Shown: positions 17,854-27,422, counted from the first letter of the stretch. The stretch: 64,000 bases of DNA from Bacillota bacterium (GCA_023444055.1 JAEZRV010000064.1:22881-86880), one strand, 5' to 3'. Program-made: numbers and translations. The notes: generated by a model from the sequence alone, not told the origin.

Positions 17854-18747
17854 CTAAGTTGTTTCTAAGAGTATATCAATAAATGTGTTGACAGCTTTTG
17901 ATAACACAACATTTTTCATTTTCACAATTCCTATTTCTCTTGTAGGAAGCGCTTCCTTGAGATGAATTTCAAATAGCTCTTTGTTCTCTATGAGGTCTAA
18001 TGCACTTTCCTTTAATACATAGGCAATACCAGTACCGATTTTTGCAAATTCCACCAGCAATTCGAGACTTTCTAGCTCTATTTCAGGCGAGCAAACAAGG
18101 TTATGACTGTTAAAGTAGGCATCTATGGATTTCCTAGTTGAACTTTCTGAAGGTAGCATTACAAGAGGGTACTTAATTAATTCAGTTAGTTCTATTTCTC
18201 TGTTTTGAAGTTGGGCAAACTTCTTTGAAGCTACAAAAATGTCATTTACCCTAATAAAGGGAACAGATATAAAAACTTCTTTGTTTACTGGAAGTGTAGA
18301 AATTGCTATGTCAACTAGCCCACTTTTTAAGACATCAAGCAATTGAGGTGTAGTCCTATTTATTACTTTAATCGCTACCTTTGGGTAGAGACGCCCAAAC
18401 TGTTCGATATATGGCATTATAAAATATTTACAAATGGAGTCACTGACACCTATTCTAATTTCACCAGCACGAAGCCCTTCTATTTCTTGAAGCTTGTCCT
18501 CAGCGGCTTTTAAAAAGTTAAAGGCTTGCCCCGCATAGCTAAATAGCAATTCCCCCTCAGATGTGAGCTGTATATTTCTGGACTTTCTATAGAATAAATT
18601 TACTCCTAGCTGCTTTTCAAGACTTTTTATTGATTGGCTTACAGCTGATTGCGTGATAAAGAGCTTCTGAGCTGCGATTGAAAAGCTTTTGTTTTGTGCA
18701 CAATAATAAAATATTTTATATAACTCAAAGTTTATATCCATAAGCAC
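17854..18747 (-). CDS. LysR family transcriptional regulator
   Basis: A 297-aa protein. The N-terminal winged HTH (FYYCAQNKSFSIAAQKLF, then TQSAVSQSIKSLEKQLG) is followed by a LysR substrate-binding domain. It resembles the CysL/CbbR-type group in overall pattern, but the effector cannot be predicted. It is divergent from purL with about 280 nt between them, and convergent with the HD-GYP gene. Confidence 0.92.
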   Translation of the reverse strand: MLMDINFELYKIFYYCAQNKSFSIAAQKLFITQSAVSQSIKSLEKQLGVNLFYRKSRNIQLTSEGELLFSYAGQAFNFLKAAEDKLQEIEGLRAGEIRIGVSDSICKYFIMPYIEQFGRLYPKVAIKVINRTTPQLLDVLKSGLVDIAISTLPVNKEVFISVPFIRVNDIFVASKKFAQLQNREIELTELIKYPLVMLPSESSTRKSIDAYFNSHNLVCSPEIELESLELLVEFAKIGTGIAYVLKESALDLIENKELFEIHLKEALPTREIGIVKMKNVVLSKAVNTFIDILLETT

Positions 18748-18824
18748 CTCTAATATATAGTATTAAATATATTAATTTTACTAATATATTTTATCATATT
18801 ATAATTATAGCGACTAGATTCAAA

Positions 18825-18855
18825 ATGAAATTTTTCGATTGTAGAAAAATTTCAT
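18825..18855. repeat. 12-bp perfect inverted repeat between lysR and purL
   Basis: ATGAAATTTTTC (18825-18836) and its exact complement (18844-18855) are separated by 7 nt. It lies in the divergent lysR/purL region. It could be an operator for the LysR protein (such sites are often T-N11-A palindromes, only loosely matched here) or a hairpin in one of the leaders. Confidence 0.45.
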
Positions 18856-18961
18856 TACATCAGCGGCGTTGTTTTTTAACATAAGTGAGAATGTTGCACT
18901 AGCTGCAAATAAATAAATGCAATTGAAAAGAGACAATGGTTAAAAAAATAGAAAAATATCA

Positions 18962-19027
18962 AGGGAGGTGTCAAGTCCATGTCATTTTATGTTGTTTTGT
19001 ACAAATGATAGACATGGATAAATTATT
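18962..19027 (+). promoter_or_regulatory. purL leader: distant SD, mini-ORF and 8-bp stem
   Basis: The strong SD GGGAGG (18963-18968) is followed at normal distance by ATG 18979, which opens a 9-codon ORF ending at 19008. TCCATGTC (18976-18983, covering this ATG) is the exact complement of GACATGGA (19011-19018). The purL ATG is 9 nt further on and has no SD of its own. A second mini-ORF (19013-19030) ends with its TGA overlapping the purL ATG. The arrangement suggests translational control or a stem that bridges the SD to the true start. Confidence 0.55.
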
Positions 19028-22000
19028 ATGAGTACTGTTAAGAGATTATTTGTTGAGAAGAAGCAGCCATATGATGTTGAAGCTCAGGGACTTTTATCTG
19101 ATTTGAAAGGAACTTTGGGTATTATTGCATTAGATTCTGTAAAAATAATAAATAGGTACGATATAGAAGGAATAAATGATGATGAATACATGATGGCTAG
19201 AAATACTATATTTTCTGAGCCACCTGTAGACTATGCTTATGATGAGGAATACAAAATCCAAGCTGGTTGTAAGGCATTTGCGGTTGAATATTTACCAGGT
19301 CAATATGACCAGAGAGCTGATTCTGCTGCTCAATGTATTCAATTATTAACTCAGGGTGAAAGACCTGAAATTAAAGCAGCTAAAGTAATTGTTCTTGAAG
19401 GAAAAATAACAGATGATGAATTTTCAGCAATTAAAAAGTACTATATAAATCCTGTTGAAAGCCAAGAAGCAAAAATGGAAAAGCCTGCTACATTAAAAAC
19501 TGAAGTTGAGCAGCCAGCAGATGTTGCTATAATTGAAGGCTTTACCGCTATGAATGAAGAACAACTTTCAGAGTTGTTAAACAAAATGGGTTTTGCAATG
19601 TCCTTTGATGATATAGTTTTTTGCCAAGATTATTTCAAAAACACTGAAAAACGTGACCCATCAGTAACTGAAATGAGAATGATTGATACTTATTGGTCTG
19701 ATCACTGCAGACATACTACTTTCTTGACTTGTATTGACAGTGTAGAATTCGAAGAGGGTAAATACTCAGATATAATTAAGGACACTTTTAATGATTATAA
19801 GACTACTAGAGAAGACATATACAAAGGTCGTGATGACAAAGATGTATGCCTTATGGATGTAGCTCTTTTAGCAATGAAGGCACTAAAAAAGCAGGGCAAG
19901 CTTGATGATTTAGACTTATCAGATGAAATAAATGCATGCAGTATAGTTGTTAATGCTGATATAAAGAGTAAGAATGAAGAATGGCTTGTTATGTTTAAAA
20001 ATGAAACTCATAATCATCCTACTGAAATAGAACCTTTTGGTGGAGCTGCGACTTGCCTAGGCGGTGCAATAAGAGATCCATTGTCAGGTAGAGTTTATGT
20101 TTACCAAGCAATGAGAGTTACAGGAAGCGGAGACCCAAGAACTAAGCTAGAAGATACAACGCCAGGAAAACTACCACAGAAAAAGATAACTACAGGAGCA
20201 GCTTCTGGTTACAGCTCATATGGAAATCAAATTGGACTAGCAACAGGTCAAGTTGCTGAAATATATAATGAAGGCTATGTAGCAAAGAGAATGGAAATAG
20301 GTGCTGTAATTGGTGCTGCACCAAGAAAAAATGTAGTGCGTATGGTTCCACAAGCAGGAGATAAGATAATACTATTAGGTGGAAGAACTGGAAGAGATGG
20401 CTGCGGAGGAGCAACTGGCTCATCAAAAGCTCATACTGAAGAATCATTAGTTACTTGTGGTGCAGAGGTTCAGAAGGGTAATCCGCCAACTGAGAGAAAA
20501 ATTCAGCGTTTATTCAGAAATCCTGATGCAAGCACTTTGATAAAGAGATGTAACGATTTTGGCGCAGGTGGAGTATCTGTTGCTATTGGTGAATTAGCTG
20601 ATGGACTTGAAATAAATCTTGATGTAGTTCCAAAGAAATATGAGGGTCTTGATGGAACAGAACTAGCTATATCAGAATCACAAGAGCGTATGGCTGTTGT
20701 TGTTGATGCGAAGGACGTTGAGAAATTTATAAACTTCGCTTCAAAGGAAAATCTCGAAGCTGTTGTAGTTGCTGAGGTAACAGAGCTAGCTAGACTTAAA
20801 ATGACATGGAGAGGCGAAAAGATAGTTGATTTAAGTCGTGATTTCCTAAATTCAAATGGAGCAAAGCAGAGAATAAATATTGAAGTAACTGCTCCAAAAG
20901 AACAGACTTACTTTGAGAAATTCAATGATATTAAGATTGATAATATTACAGATAAATGGATTGAAAACTTACAGAATTTAAACAGATGTAGCCAGAAGGG
21001 TCTTATTGAGAGATTTGACTCTACAATCGGAGCTAACACTGTTCTAATGCCATTCGGTGGAAAAACTCAGTTGACACCAGCGGAAGGAATGGCTGCAAAG
21101 CTTCCTTTAATGGAAGGTGATACTACAACAGGTACATTGATGTCATATGGCTATAATCCTGAATTATCAACTTGGAGTCCATTCCACGGTGCTGTTTTTG
21201 CTGTAGTTGAATCAATAGCAAAGATTGCAGCGATGGGTGGAGATTATAAAAAAGCAAGACTTACTTTCCAAGAATATTTTGAAAAGCCAGGCAAGGATGC
21301 TAAGCGTTGGGGTAAACCACTTAGCGCATTGCTTGGTGGATATTATGCTCAATTAAAATTGGGTACTGCTGCTATAGGCGGTAAGGACAGTATGTCAGGA
21401 AGCTTTATGGATTTGGATGTTCCGCCAACACTTGTATCCTTTGCTGTTGACACAGTTAATGTAAATAATGTTATTTCAAATGAATTTAAAGCAACAGGTA
21501 GCAAAGTTGTAATGCTCAAGGTTGGTTTAGATAAGAATAGTTTGCCTGATTTTGACCAATTGGACAAGGTATACAGTCGTATTTATAAAATGGCAAATGA
21601 AAAAGCTATATTATCCGCAAGCTCAATCAGAGAAGGTGGTATAGCTGAAATAATCACGAAAATGGCATTTGGCAATATGATTGGATTTAATTTTGAGAAT
21701 GGTATAGATGCTACAATGTTATTTAAGCCATACTACGGTTCAATAATACTTGAATTGGCTGAAAACACTGATTTAGCTAAAGTATTTAGTGATTTAGAAT
21801 ATACATTGCTTGGAACGACAACAAGCAGTGCAGAAATAAATGTAAATGGCACTGCAATAGCACTTGACATGCTAGCTCAAAAATGGCAGGAACCACTTGA
21901 AAAGGTATTCCCAACAAGAGCAAAGCAAATTAATGAGACACCAGTTGAATACAGTTATGAAGCGAAGTCAAAGGTTAAGCCAGCAGCAAAAGTAGCAAAA

Positions 22001-22795
22001 CCTAGAATATTTATTCCTGTATTCCCAGGAACAAACTGCGAATATGATACTAAAAAGGTATTTGAAAATGCAGGTGGAATTGTAGAAACCTTAGTAATTA
22101 GAAATATGTCACACAATGACATCGAAGAGTCAATAAAGGAAATGGAAAGGCTTATAAATAATTCACAGATAATAATGATTCCAGGTGGCTTTAGTGCCGG
22201 TGATGAACCTGAAGGATCTGGTAAATTTATAGCAACAGCTTTCAGAAATCCTATTGTAAGTGAAGCAGTGATGAAGTTATTAAAGCAAAGAGATGGTTTG
22301 GTAATGGGTATATGCAATGGCTTCCAGGCACTAATTAAACTGGGCTTGCTCCCATTTGGAGAAATAAGAGATATAGATGATAGCTGCCCGACATTGACAT
22401 TCAATACAATTGGACGCCATCAGTCTTGTTTAGTAAATACTAAAATAACTTCAAATCTTTCTCCTTGGCTGAATAATGTTAAGGTTGGAGATGTGCATAC
22501 AATAGCCATATCACATGGGGAAGGCCGTTTTACTGCAAGTGAAGCAGTACTTAAAACATTAGAAGCTAATGGTCAGATTGCAACTCAATATGTAGACTTA
22601 AATGGCAAAGCAACATATGATATAGCTTATAATCCAAATGGTTCAGTAAATGCAATTGAAGGTATTACAAGTCCTGATGGAAGAGTATTTGGTAAAATGG
22701 GTCACTCAGAAAGAATAGGTTCAAACCTTTACAGAAATGTACCAGGTGAAAAGGATCAGAAGTTGTTCCAAGCTGGAGTGGAGTATTTCGGGTAA
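19028..22795 (+). CDS. purL: Phosphoribosylformylglycinamidine synthase, single-chain form
   Basis: A 1255-aa enzyme of purine synthesis converting FGAR, glutamine and ATP to FGAM. It is the fused form, unlike the PurS/PurL/PurQ complex of Bacillus. Motifs: SDHCRHTTF near residue 230; NETHNHPTEIEPFGGAATC near 330; GGRTGRDGCGGATGSS near 455. The C-terminal glutamine amidotransferase begins at FPGTNCEYDT near 1000, with nucleophile Cys in MGICNGFQAL near 1095 and HGEGRF later. The size and motifs fit the clostridial/bacteroidal single-chain clade. It stands alone, without other pur genes nearby. Confidence 0.95.
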   Translation: MSTVKRLFVEKKQPYDVEAQGLLSDLKGTLGIIALDSVKIINRYDIEGINDDEYMMARNTIFSEPPVDYAYDEEYKIQAGCKAFAVEYLPGQYDQRADSAAQCIQLLTQGERPEIKAAKVIVLEGKITDDEFSAIKKYYINPVESQEAKMEKPATLKTEVEQPADVAIIEGFTAMNEEQLSELLNKMGFAMSFDDIVFCQDYFKNTEKRDPSVTEMRMIDTYWSDHCRHTTFLTCIDSVEFEEGKYSDIIKDTFNDYKTTREDIYKGRDDKDVCLMDVALLAMKALKKQGKLDDLDLSDEINACSIVVNADIKSKNEEWLVMFKNETHNHPTEIEPFGGAATCLGGAIRDPLSGRVYVYQAMRVTGSGDPRTKLEDTTPGKLPQKKITTGAASGYSSYGNQIGLATGQVAEIYNEGYVAKRMEIGAVIGAAPRKNVVRMVPQAGDKIILLGGRTGRDGCGGATGSSKAHTEESLVTCGAEVQKGNPPTERKIQRLFRNPDASTLIKRCNDFGAGGVSVAIGELADGLEINLDVVPKKYEGLDGTELAISESQERMAVVVDAKDVEKFINFASKENLEAVVVAEVTELARLKMTWRGEKIVDLSRDFLNSNGAKQRINIEVTAPKEQTYFEKFNDIKIDNITDKWIENLQNLNRCSQKGLIERFDSTIGANTVLMPFGGKTQLTPAEGMAAKLPLMEGDTTTGTLMSYGYNPELSTWSPFHGAVFAVVESIAKIAAMGGDYKKARLTFQEYFEKPGKDAKRWGKPLSALLGGYYAQLKLGTAAIGGKDSMSGSFMDLDVPPTLVSFAVDTVNVNNVISNEFKATGSKVVMLKVGLDKNSLPDFDQLDKVYSRIYKMANEKAILSASSIREGGIAEIITKMAFGNMIGFNFENGIDATMLFKPYYGSIILELAENTDLAKVFSDLEYTLLGTTTSSAEINVNGTAIALDMLAQKWQEPLEKVFPTRAKQINETPVEYSYEAKSKVKPAAKVAKPRIFIPVFPGTNCEYDTKKVFENAGGIVETLVIRNMSHNDIEESIKEMERLINNSQIIMIPGGFSAGDEPEGSGKFIATAFRNPIVSEAVMKLLKQRDGLVMGICNGFQALIKLGLLPFGEIRDIDDSCPTLTFNTIGRHQSCLVNTKITSNLSPWLNNVKVGDVHTIAISHGEGRFTASEAVLKTLEANGQIATQYVDLNGKATYDIAYNPNGSVNAIEGITSPDGRVFGKMGHSERIGSNLYRNVPGEKDQKLFQAGVEYFG

Positions 22796-22996
22796 AGTCT
22801 AGCAAAAAGTTGGGGTTAAACAATGCAAGATTTCCACAAAACAATTTAAAAAAACTAGTAAAACTTAGTGAGAAGTGTGGTTTAAACCCAGTAAATAGTT
22901 AAAAATGAATGGTCAAAAGTTGGAGCAAGATGGTTTGGAAACTTGTTTTAAAGAATAAGACTAGTGACTATTTTGTGATAAAATATAGATAACAAG

Positions 22997-23041
22997 CAAA
23001 ATTGGGGAAGTTGGTTTTTAATGCTGACTTTCCTAATTTTG
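22997..23041 (+). terminator. Long hairpin after purL
   Basis: CAAAATT (22997-23003) pairs with AATTTTG (23035-23041), and the stem continues inward for about 11 more pairs including G-U pairs, with a T-rich loop. No T run follows, so termination is likely but not certain. In 22796-23109 I see only this and a chance 27-codon ORF at about 22909. Confidence 0.5.
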
Positions 23042-23109
23042 TATAAAAGTGTTCAACTTCACCACGATAGGTTAATTATTTTTGCGCCAGTAGTTGGCGT
23101 GGAGGTTTT

Positions 23110-23577
23110 ATGAAATCTAACTTTAATAACAAGTCAAAATGTATAAAAATGTTGTTTTCGATCTTATTTGTGGGATACCTGCTGCTGTTGGCATATCTAA
23201 CCTTTTTTAGCCATTATTATGGTCGTGGACAACTACACCGCAGTATAAATTTAATACCATTTAGAACAATAATTGAGTTTTTGACTTCTGGATATAATTT
23301 GAGAATTATTGTTACAAATATAGCTGGAAATATAGTTGCTTTCATGCCAATGGGGTTCTTACTTCCAATAGTTTTTAACAAGAAGAATGGATTTCGAAAG
23401 GTAGTTTTTGTAGCATTACTTTCTTCACTAACCATTGAAGTTGCTCAATACATTTCTGGAGTAGGAGCAAGTGACATTGATGATTTAATATTAAATGTGC
23501 TGGGAGCAATGATTGGTTATATTGGTTATTGGATTTCACGATTATTTAATTCATACAAAGAGATGCAAAATACCTAA
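23110..23577 (+). CDS. VanZ-like family membrane protein
   Basis: A 155-aa protein with four predicted membrane helices. VanZ-family hallmarks: YLTFFSHYYGRG, INLIPFRTI after the first helix, a central GNIVAFMPMGFLLP, and SLTIEVAQYISGVGASDIDDL before the last helix. The family includes VanZ, which gives low-level teicoplanin resistance; most members have no known role. SD GGAGG precedes the ATG, and a small CGCCA/TGGCG hairpin lies just before it. Confidence 0.88.
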   Translation: MKSNFNNKSKCIKMLFSILFVGYLLLLAYLTFFSHYYGRGQLHRSINLIPFRTIIEFLTSGYNLRIIVTNIAGNIVAFMPMGFLLPIVFNKKNGFRKVVFVALLSSLTIEVAQYISGVGASDIDDLILNVLGAMIGYIGYWISRLFNSYKEMQNT

Positions 23578-23709
23578 CTTTGTTTGCTTTTTATATCTTC
23601 GCCATTATTAAAATGAATATTAGCTAAAGATATCCTAATAGAATATAGAGAGGCTATCATATGAGAAGATAGGATGCCGTCTATTTAAATAAAAAATAAT
23701 AATTGATAA

Positions 23710-23736
23710 AAAAGTGCCTTTAAAATGGGCACTTTT
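23710..23736. terminator. Bidirectional terminator between vanZ-like and DUF4157 genes
   Basis: AAAAGTGCC pairs with GGCACTTTT with a 9-nt loop. The minus-strand side runs into TTTTTT, so it serves the DUF4157 gene best; the plus side is also T-containing. Confidence 0.75.
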
Positions 23737-23785
23737 AATTTATAGTAACATATATGTTAAAGCACAGTGCAAGATTTAATAAATA

Positions 23786-25948
23786 TTATGTCAGTTTAGA
23801 TTTAAGTTCATTAAAGTATTCTTTGAATTTATCAACATCAGATTTATAGACTTCCATACATGCTAGCTCAAAATCTTCATAATCAGGATTATCCAATAAA
23901 TCCAATCGTTTCGATACAATATCACCAAGAGCTGGATACTTAGGTTTAACCTGATCTAGAATTTCCCTAAAGTTAGCAGCTGATTTTTTAGCTTTAAGCA
24001 GTTCTTTTAACTGTTTAGGGAAATTTAGTTCGGGATTTGCTAATTGCCTTGAACATTCATTATTATATGTTCTCAAAAAAGTACCATATTCATTTGGTTG
24101 AAGACGTTTCCTTCGTTTTTTAAGATTTTCTAAAACATCAGGTATATCATCCCCTCTTGTACGCTTATGATCAGAGTAAGCATTCTTAGTTTCATCATCA
24201 GCTGCTGCGAGACGAGCAGGAGTTAGTAACCTTATGTTTTTAATAATGTTAGATTCCTGTTCCTCTTGAAGTAAGCTTTGTTTTTTGCTAACCTGTTCTA
24301 ACACGCCTTCAGCATAGTCAAGTACCACTTCATCCTCTGCAATTGTCGTAATGGCTTGAGGTTTAACATTACCTGTAGGATTATCTTCCGTTTTTATAGC
24401 AGTCTTAGGGGCCTTTTTTCTATCAGTAATAGGCTCTGGTTGGCTAAGAGTAAATTCATGATTATTGTTAGTGGGAGCACCATCTTCATCAAGTTCCCCC
24501 CAGACTACTTTTAGCGAAGATGCATATCGTAATTGATTGGGATCATCGGTAAATTTCTCTAACGCATTTTTAGATTCGGAGGAAGTAATGGGATTATGAG
24601 TAACATCAATTTTGAAGTGAACCCATTTCCCATTTTTATTAACTATATCTTGTAAAGCATTTTCAAAATGATTAGACATATTAGAGTTTGTACTGGCTGA
24701 AATAGCTACTAGGTTCTCGGGCTTGTTACCTGGCCCACCTAATCCATCATTTAGTAAATGTCCTTGTTTCCAAGTTCCGGTAAAAGCCTTGTTGAAATTT
24801 TGTACTCTTTCTGATATGCCATTTGATCCGGTTTTTGAGCCGAGTTTATGATCTGGACCCAATATGACAGCATCTACAGAAGTGCCTTCACCTGAAGTAT
24901 CTAGTGGGCCCCAATTCACCTTTGTTTTAAGAGTTTTCACAGTGCCATTTACAGTTGCACCAAATCCTGTTTCTGGAGTAGCTTTAAGACCTGATAGATC
25001 ATTTATATCAATTTCAGTTATCTTTTTCAATGTTCTTTGAATCGCATTAGAATTAGTAAGTTGTTGTTTTTGAATGGAATAATTCATAGACACGGCTTGA
25101 AAACCTCTTTTTGCATTATTCTCTTTCAACCTTACCCCCATTACATCCGCCTCATGCTCCAACCCTATATCATCATTTACCTGCACACTCTTCAATTGCT
25201 TAGTAGACTGTACTCTTCCTTGAGCTTGCTGCACTGCATGCCAAGCTTCATGTGGCAAATGATTTTCCTGTCCTGAAGCCACATGAATATCCGTACCCTG
25301 AGTATAAGCCAACGCTCCTACCTGTGATGGTTTATCTGAATTATAATGTACCCTAACATCATCCATTGACAATCCTGACAAGTTTTCAACTCCAGCTTTT
25401 AAGTTATCTGGTAATCCTGTTTTGTTTTCTTTCTTAATCTGAATAGGTTCTTGTTTTGCAACCTCATTGTGATTTATTGTCTCTGAACCTGCTGTTGACC
25501 GCTCTAGCTGAGTATTTTTCGCAAGTTCTTTTCGACGTCTCCCCTCTTCTAGTAATCCTTTCGCATGACGAAACCCCGCGCTGCTTTGATAGAGCAGGAA
25601 TTCATCACGCGAAATAGAATCCGGATCTGTGAGGAATAAATGCTCCATATAGCTCCATTTCGTTGTCCTTATTCCATGATTATTATTATTTATTTTTACA
25701 TTCATTAATCTGCTAAAATCCGTTATCCAGCTTAAACTGCTATTGCCATTAGAACTAAAGGCTTTTCTCGATGATTCAGAGCTTTCTTCGTTATTGGATT
25801 TTCCGTAATTACTCATGTTGTTACCTGAGTTTCCAATACTTCCCAATCTATATGTATATCTAGGAAAGGCGTCATTGTATTTTTTATTCTCAGTTTCTTT
25901 ATTCATTATTTGGACAGTCCGCTCTGGTTTATTTTCCACTTTTTCCAT
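23786..25948 (-). CDS. DUF4157 (eCIS core) protein with possible C-terminal nuclease region
   Basis: A 720-aa protein with no signal peptide. Residues 1-150 are polar and low complexity. A DUF4157/eCIS_core domain (about 178-270) includes LSGLSMDDVRVHYNS, QVGALAYTQGTDIHVASG and the zincin-type HEAWH at 233-237. This domain is found on toxins and on proteins delivered by extracellular contractile injection systems (eCIS). Residues about 310-480 include GHLLNDGLGGPGNKPENLV (396 onward), then NSNMSNHFENAL. This resembles the GHL/NL core of non-specific DNA/RNA endonuclease-type toxin domains. Residues about 570-720 are helical and charged. No eCIS structural genes or immunity gene are seen nearby. 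The nuclease call is inference. Confidence 0.72.
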   Translation of the reverse strand: MEKVENKPERTVQIMNKETENKKYNDAFPRYTYRLGSIGNSGNNMSNYGKSNNEESSESSRKAFSSNGNSSLSWITDFSRLMNVKINNNNHGIRTTKWSYMEHLFLTDPDSISRDEFLLYQSSAGFRHAKGLLEEGRRRKELAKNTQLERSTAGSETINHNEVAKQEPIQIKKENKTGLPDNLKAGVENLSGLSMDDVRVHYNSDKPSQVGALAYTQGTDIHVASGQENHLPHEAWHAVQQAQGRVQSTKQLKSVQVNDDIGLEHEADVMGVRLKENNAKRGFQAVSMNYSIQKQQLTNSNAIQRTLKKITEIDINDLSGLKATPETGFGATVNGTVKTLKTKVNWGPLDTSGEGTSVDAVILGPDHKLGSKTGSNGISERVQNFNKAFTGTWKQGHLLNDGLGGPGNKPENLVAISASTNSNMSNHFENALQDIVNKNGKWVHFKIDVTHNPITSSESKNALEKFTDDPNQLRYASSLKVVWGELDEDGAPTNNNHEFTLSQPEPITDRKKAPKTAIKTEDNPTGNVKPQAITTIAEDEVVLDYAEGVLEQVSKKQSLLQEEQESNIIKNIRLLTPARLAAADDETKNAYSDHKRTRGDDIPDVLENLKKRRKRLQPNEYGTFLRTYNNECSRQLANPELNFPKQLKELLKAKKSAANFREILDQVKPKYPALGDIVSKRLDLLDNPDYEDFELACMEVYKSDVDKFKEYFNELKSKLT

Positions 25949-26093
25949 TTTTTTACCCCTTAAAATTTGCTTTAATATATAAGGAACTTTTTGTGGGGTT
26001 TTAACAACAAAAATTAGAAATCATTTTGCCATATGGTATAAAACTTATTTTAAAATTAAAAAAAATATATATTACAAAAGATATTGAAGTGTA

Positions 26094-26213
26094 ATGGAAC
26101 GATACCAAAAGAGGATTGAACTTGAAATAGGCAAAGAAATTGAGCGTTTAGAGAATATGAAATGGTCTGTCAGAGTAGCAACAAAAGGCGAATATGAGGC
26201 TGTATACGTATAA
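26094..26213 (+). CDS. Tiny ORF, possible mobile-element remnant
   Basis: A 39-codon ORF: MERYQKRIELEIGKEIERLE then NMKWSVRVATKGEYEAVYV. Its amphipathic, charged composition looks like real coding sequence. No good SD precedes it. It lies in the 400-nt gap between the DUF4157 gene and a lipoprotein gene, followed by a second tiny ORF. Probably a fragment of a larger lost gene. Confidence 0.35.
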   Translation: MERYQKRIELEIGKEIERLENMKWSVRVATKGEYEAVYV

Positions 26214-26229
26214 AAAACTGGAGGTAAGA

Positions 26230-26274
26230 ATGGCAAAGAGTAAGAAAAAACGAAGTGGTAGTAGCTATATTTAG
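26230..26274 (+). CDS. Tiny basic ORF with a good SD
   Basis: A 14-codon ORF, MAKSKKKRSGSSYI, preceded by GGAGG at 7 nt. It starts 16 nt after the tiny ORF at 26094-26213. The good SD and strongly basic start suggest the beginning of a former gene that has lost its remainder. Confidence 0.3.
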   Translation: MAKSKKKRSGSSYI

Positions 26275-26282
26275 GAAATAAA

Positions 26283-26312
26283 TTGAGTCGGCATGGAATA
26301 ATATGGTATTAT
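26283..26312 (+). promoter_or_regulatory. Sigma-A-like promoter of the DUF4097-like lipoprotein
   Basis: TTGAGT (26283-26288), an 18-nt spacer ending in TGG, then TATTAT (26307-26312), i.e. an extended -10. It is 34 nt upstream of the ATG. Confidence 0.5.
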
Positions 26313-26346
26313 CTTTGCAAATAATAGTTTTAGCAGAGGTATATAA

Positions 26347-27147
26347 ATGAAACGAACTATTTTATACATATTATTAATCATGTTAATTTCATTTACAGGC
26401 TGTAAAAGCGAAAATGAAGCCATTCCAAAGCATGGAGCATCTATGTATGATGACTCGTCAGTTGCTTTAAGCAGAGGAACTAAAACTTTAGATATAACTA
26501 TAGATTCAGGAAATATCCAGATTTATTGCTGGGATAAAAAGAATATTAAACTAGAAACAAAACATAATATCAGAGATAACAAAACAGATGAAGATTTAGA
26601 AGAGCTTCTCAAAAACTATTCTATAATGTCTAAAGAGGAGGATAGTACATTGTTTTTTACAGTTGATTATAATGGAACAATAAAGAAGCCTCAGGACATT
26701 TACACTGATATAAAGTTAACAATTCCAAAACAAATCAAAAATTTAAAAATATCGCAGCAGTATGGCAACATTATAATAAGAGATAAGTTTGAAGGAAATA
26801 TTGAAGCAGAATTAGATTCTGTAAACTCGGATATAAAGTCATTAAAAGGACAATTATTATATGAATGTGATAATGGAAATTTAAGGCTGAATTCGGCAAA
26901 GCTGTTAAGCCATTCTTATGCAAATATAAATTCTGGTAACATATATGTAAAGGCTAAGTGCCAGGAAAAATCAAATTATTCTTTTAAAACAAAAAAGGGG
27001 AATATAGATTTATATTTTCCAGTTGACTCAAACATAAAACTTAATAGCACTGGAACAGTTAATAATAACCAATTTGATGGAACTGATGGGGACATAGAAG
27101 TAGAGACATTTACTAAGATGGGGAAGATATCAGTGAATGGGTATTGA
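26347..27147 (+). CDS. DUF4097-like beta-repeat lipoprotein
   Basis: A 266-aa protein. The signal peptide ends in the lipobox SFTGC (Cys19), so it is predicted to be membrane-anchored outside the cell. The rest is rich in alternating beta-strands (LDITIDSGNIQIYCW, LKISQQYGNIIIRDKF, ANINSGNIYVKA), as in DUF4097/DUF4098 putative adhesin proteins. Role unknown. It precedes the Tad operon but has its own promoter, and the Tad operon has a separate one. Confidence 0.8.
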   Translation: MKRTILYILLIMLISFTGCKSENEAIPKHGASMYDDSSVALSRGTKTLDITIDSGNIQIYCWDKKNIKLETKHNIRDNKTDEDLEELLKNYSIMSKEEDSTLFFTVDYNGTIKKPQDIYTDIKLTIPKQIKNLKISQQYGNIIIRDKFEGNIEAELDSVNSDIKSLKGQLLYECDNGNLRLNSAKLLSHSYANINSGNIYVKAKCQEKSNYSFKTKKGNIDLYFPVDSNIKLNSTGTVNNNQFDGTDGDIEVETFTKMGKISVNGY

Positions 27148-27284
27148 AAAAAGTTTTGCATATTTTTTTTAATATATCTTCAGTATATAGTTTGTATAAA
27201 TATGCTATACACTACATTTTGTGTATGAATTAGCTAAATGTAGCCTAAAAAATACAAAAAATTAATAATTATTCAAAAAATGTG

Positions 27285-27314
27285 TTGACAAAATATGAAA
27301 AATTGTACTACAAT
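27285..27314 (+). promoter_or_regulatory. Sigma-A promoter of the Tad pilus operon
   Basis: A consensus TTGACA (27285-27290), an 18-nt spacer and TACAAT (27309-27314), about 108 nt upstream of the first tad gene. The strong match suggests vegetative expression. Confidence 0.75.
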
Positions 27315-27422
27315 GTAAATAGATAGTTTGCTAAATCTTTCTCTTTAAAATTTTAGTAAGTTAATTAAGTGATTTTTTTACTTGGTTTATATACAAAAGA
27401 AGAAGGGGAAAGGAGAAAAGCA

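Noticed and set aside
18780..19027. Purine riboswitch or PurR box before purL
   Set aside because: No conserved purine-riboswitch core or PurBox pair recognised; only the SD/stem arrangement stands out.
23786..25948. Part of a complete eCIS cluster or prophage
   Set aside because: No tail, sheath, baseplate, AAA loader or integrase genes flank it.
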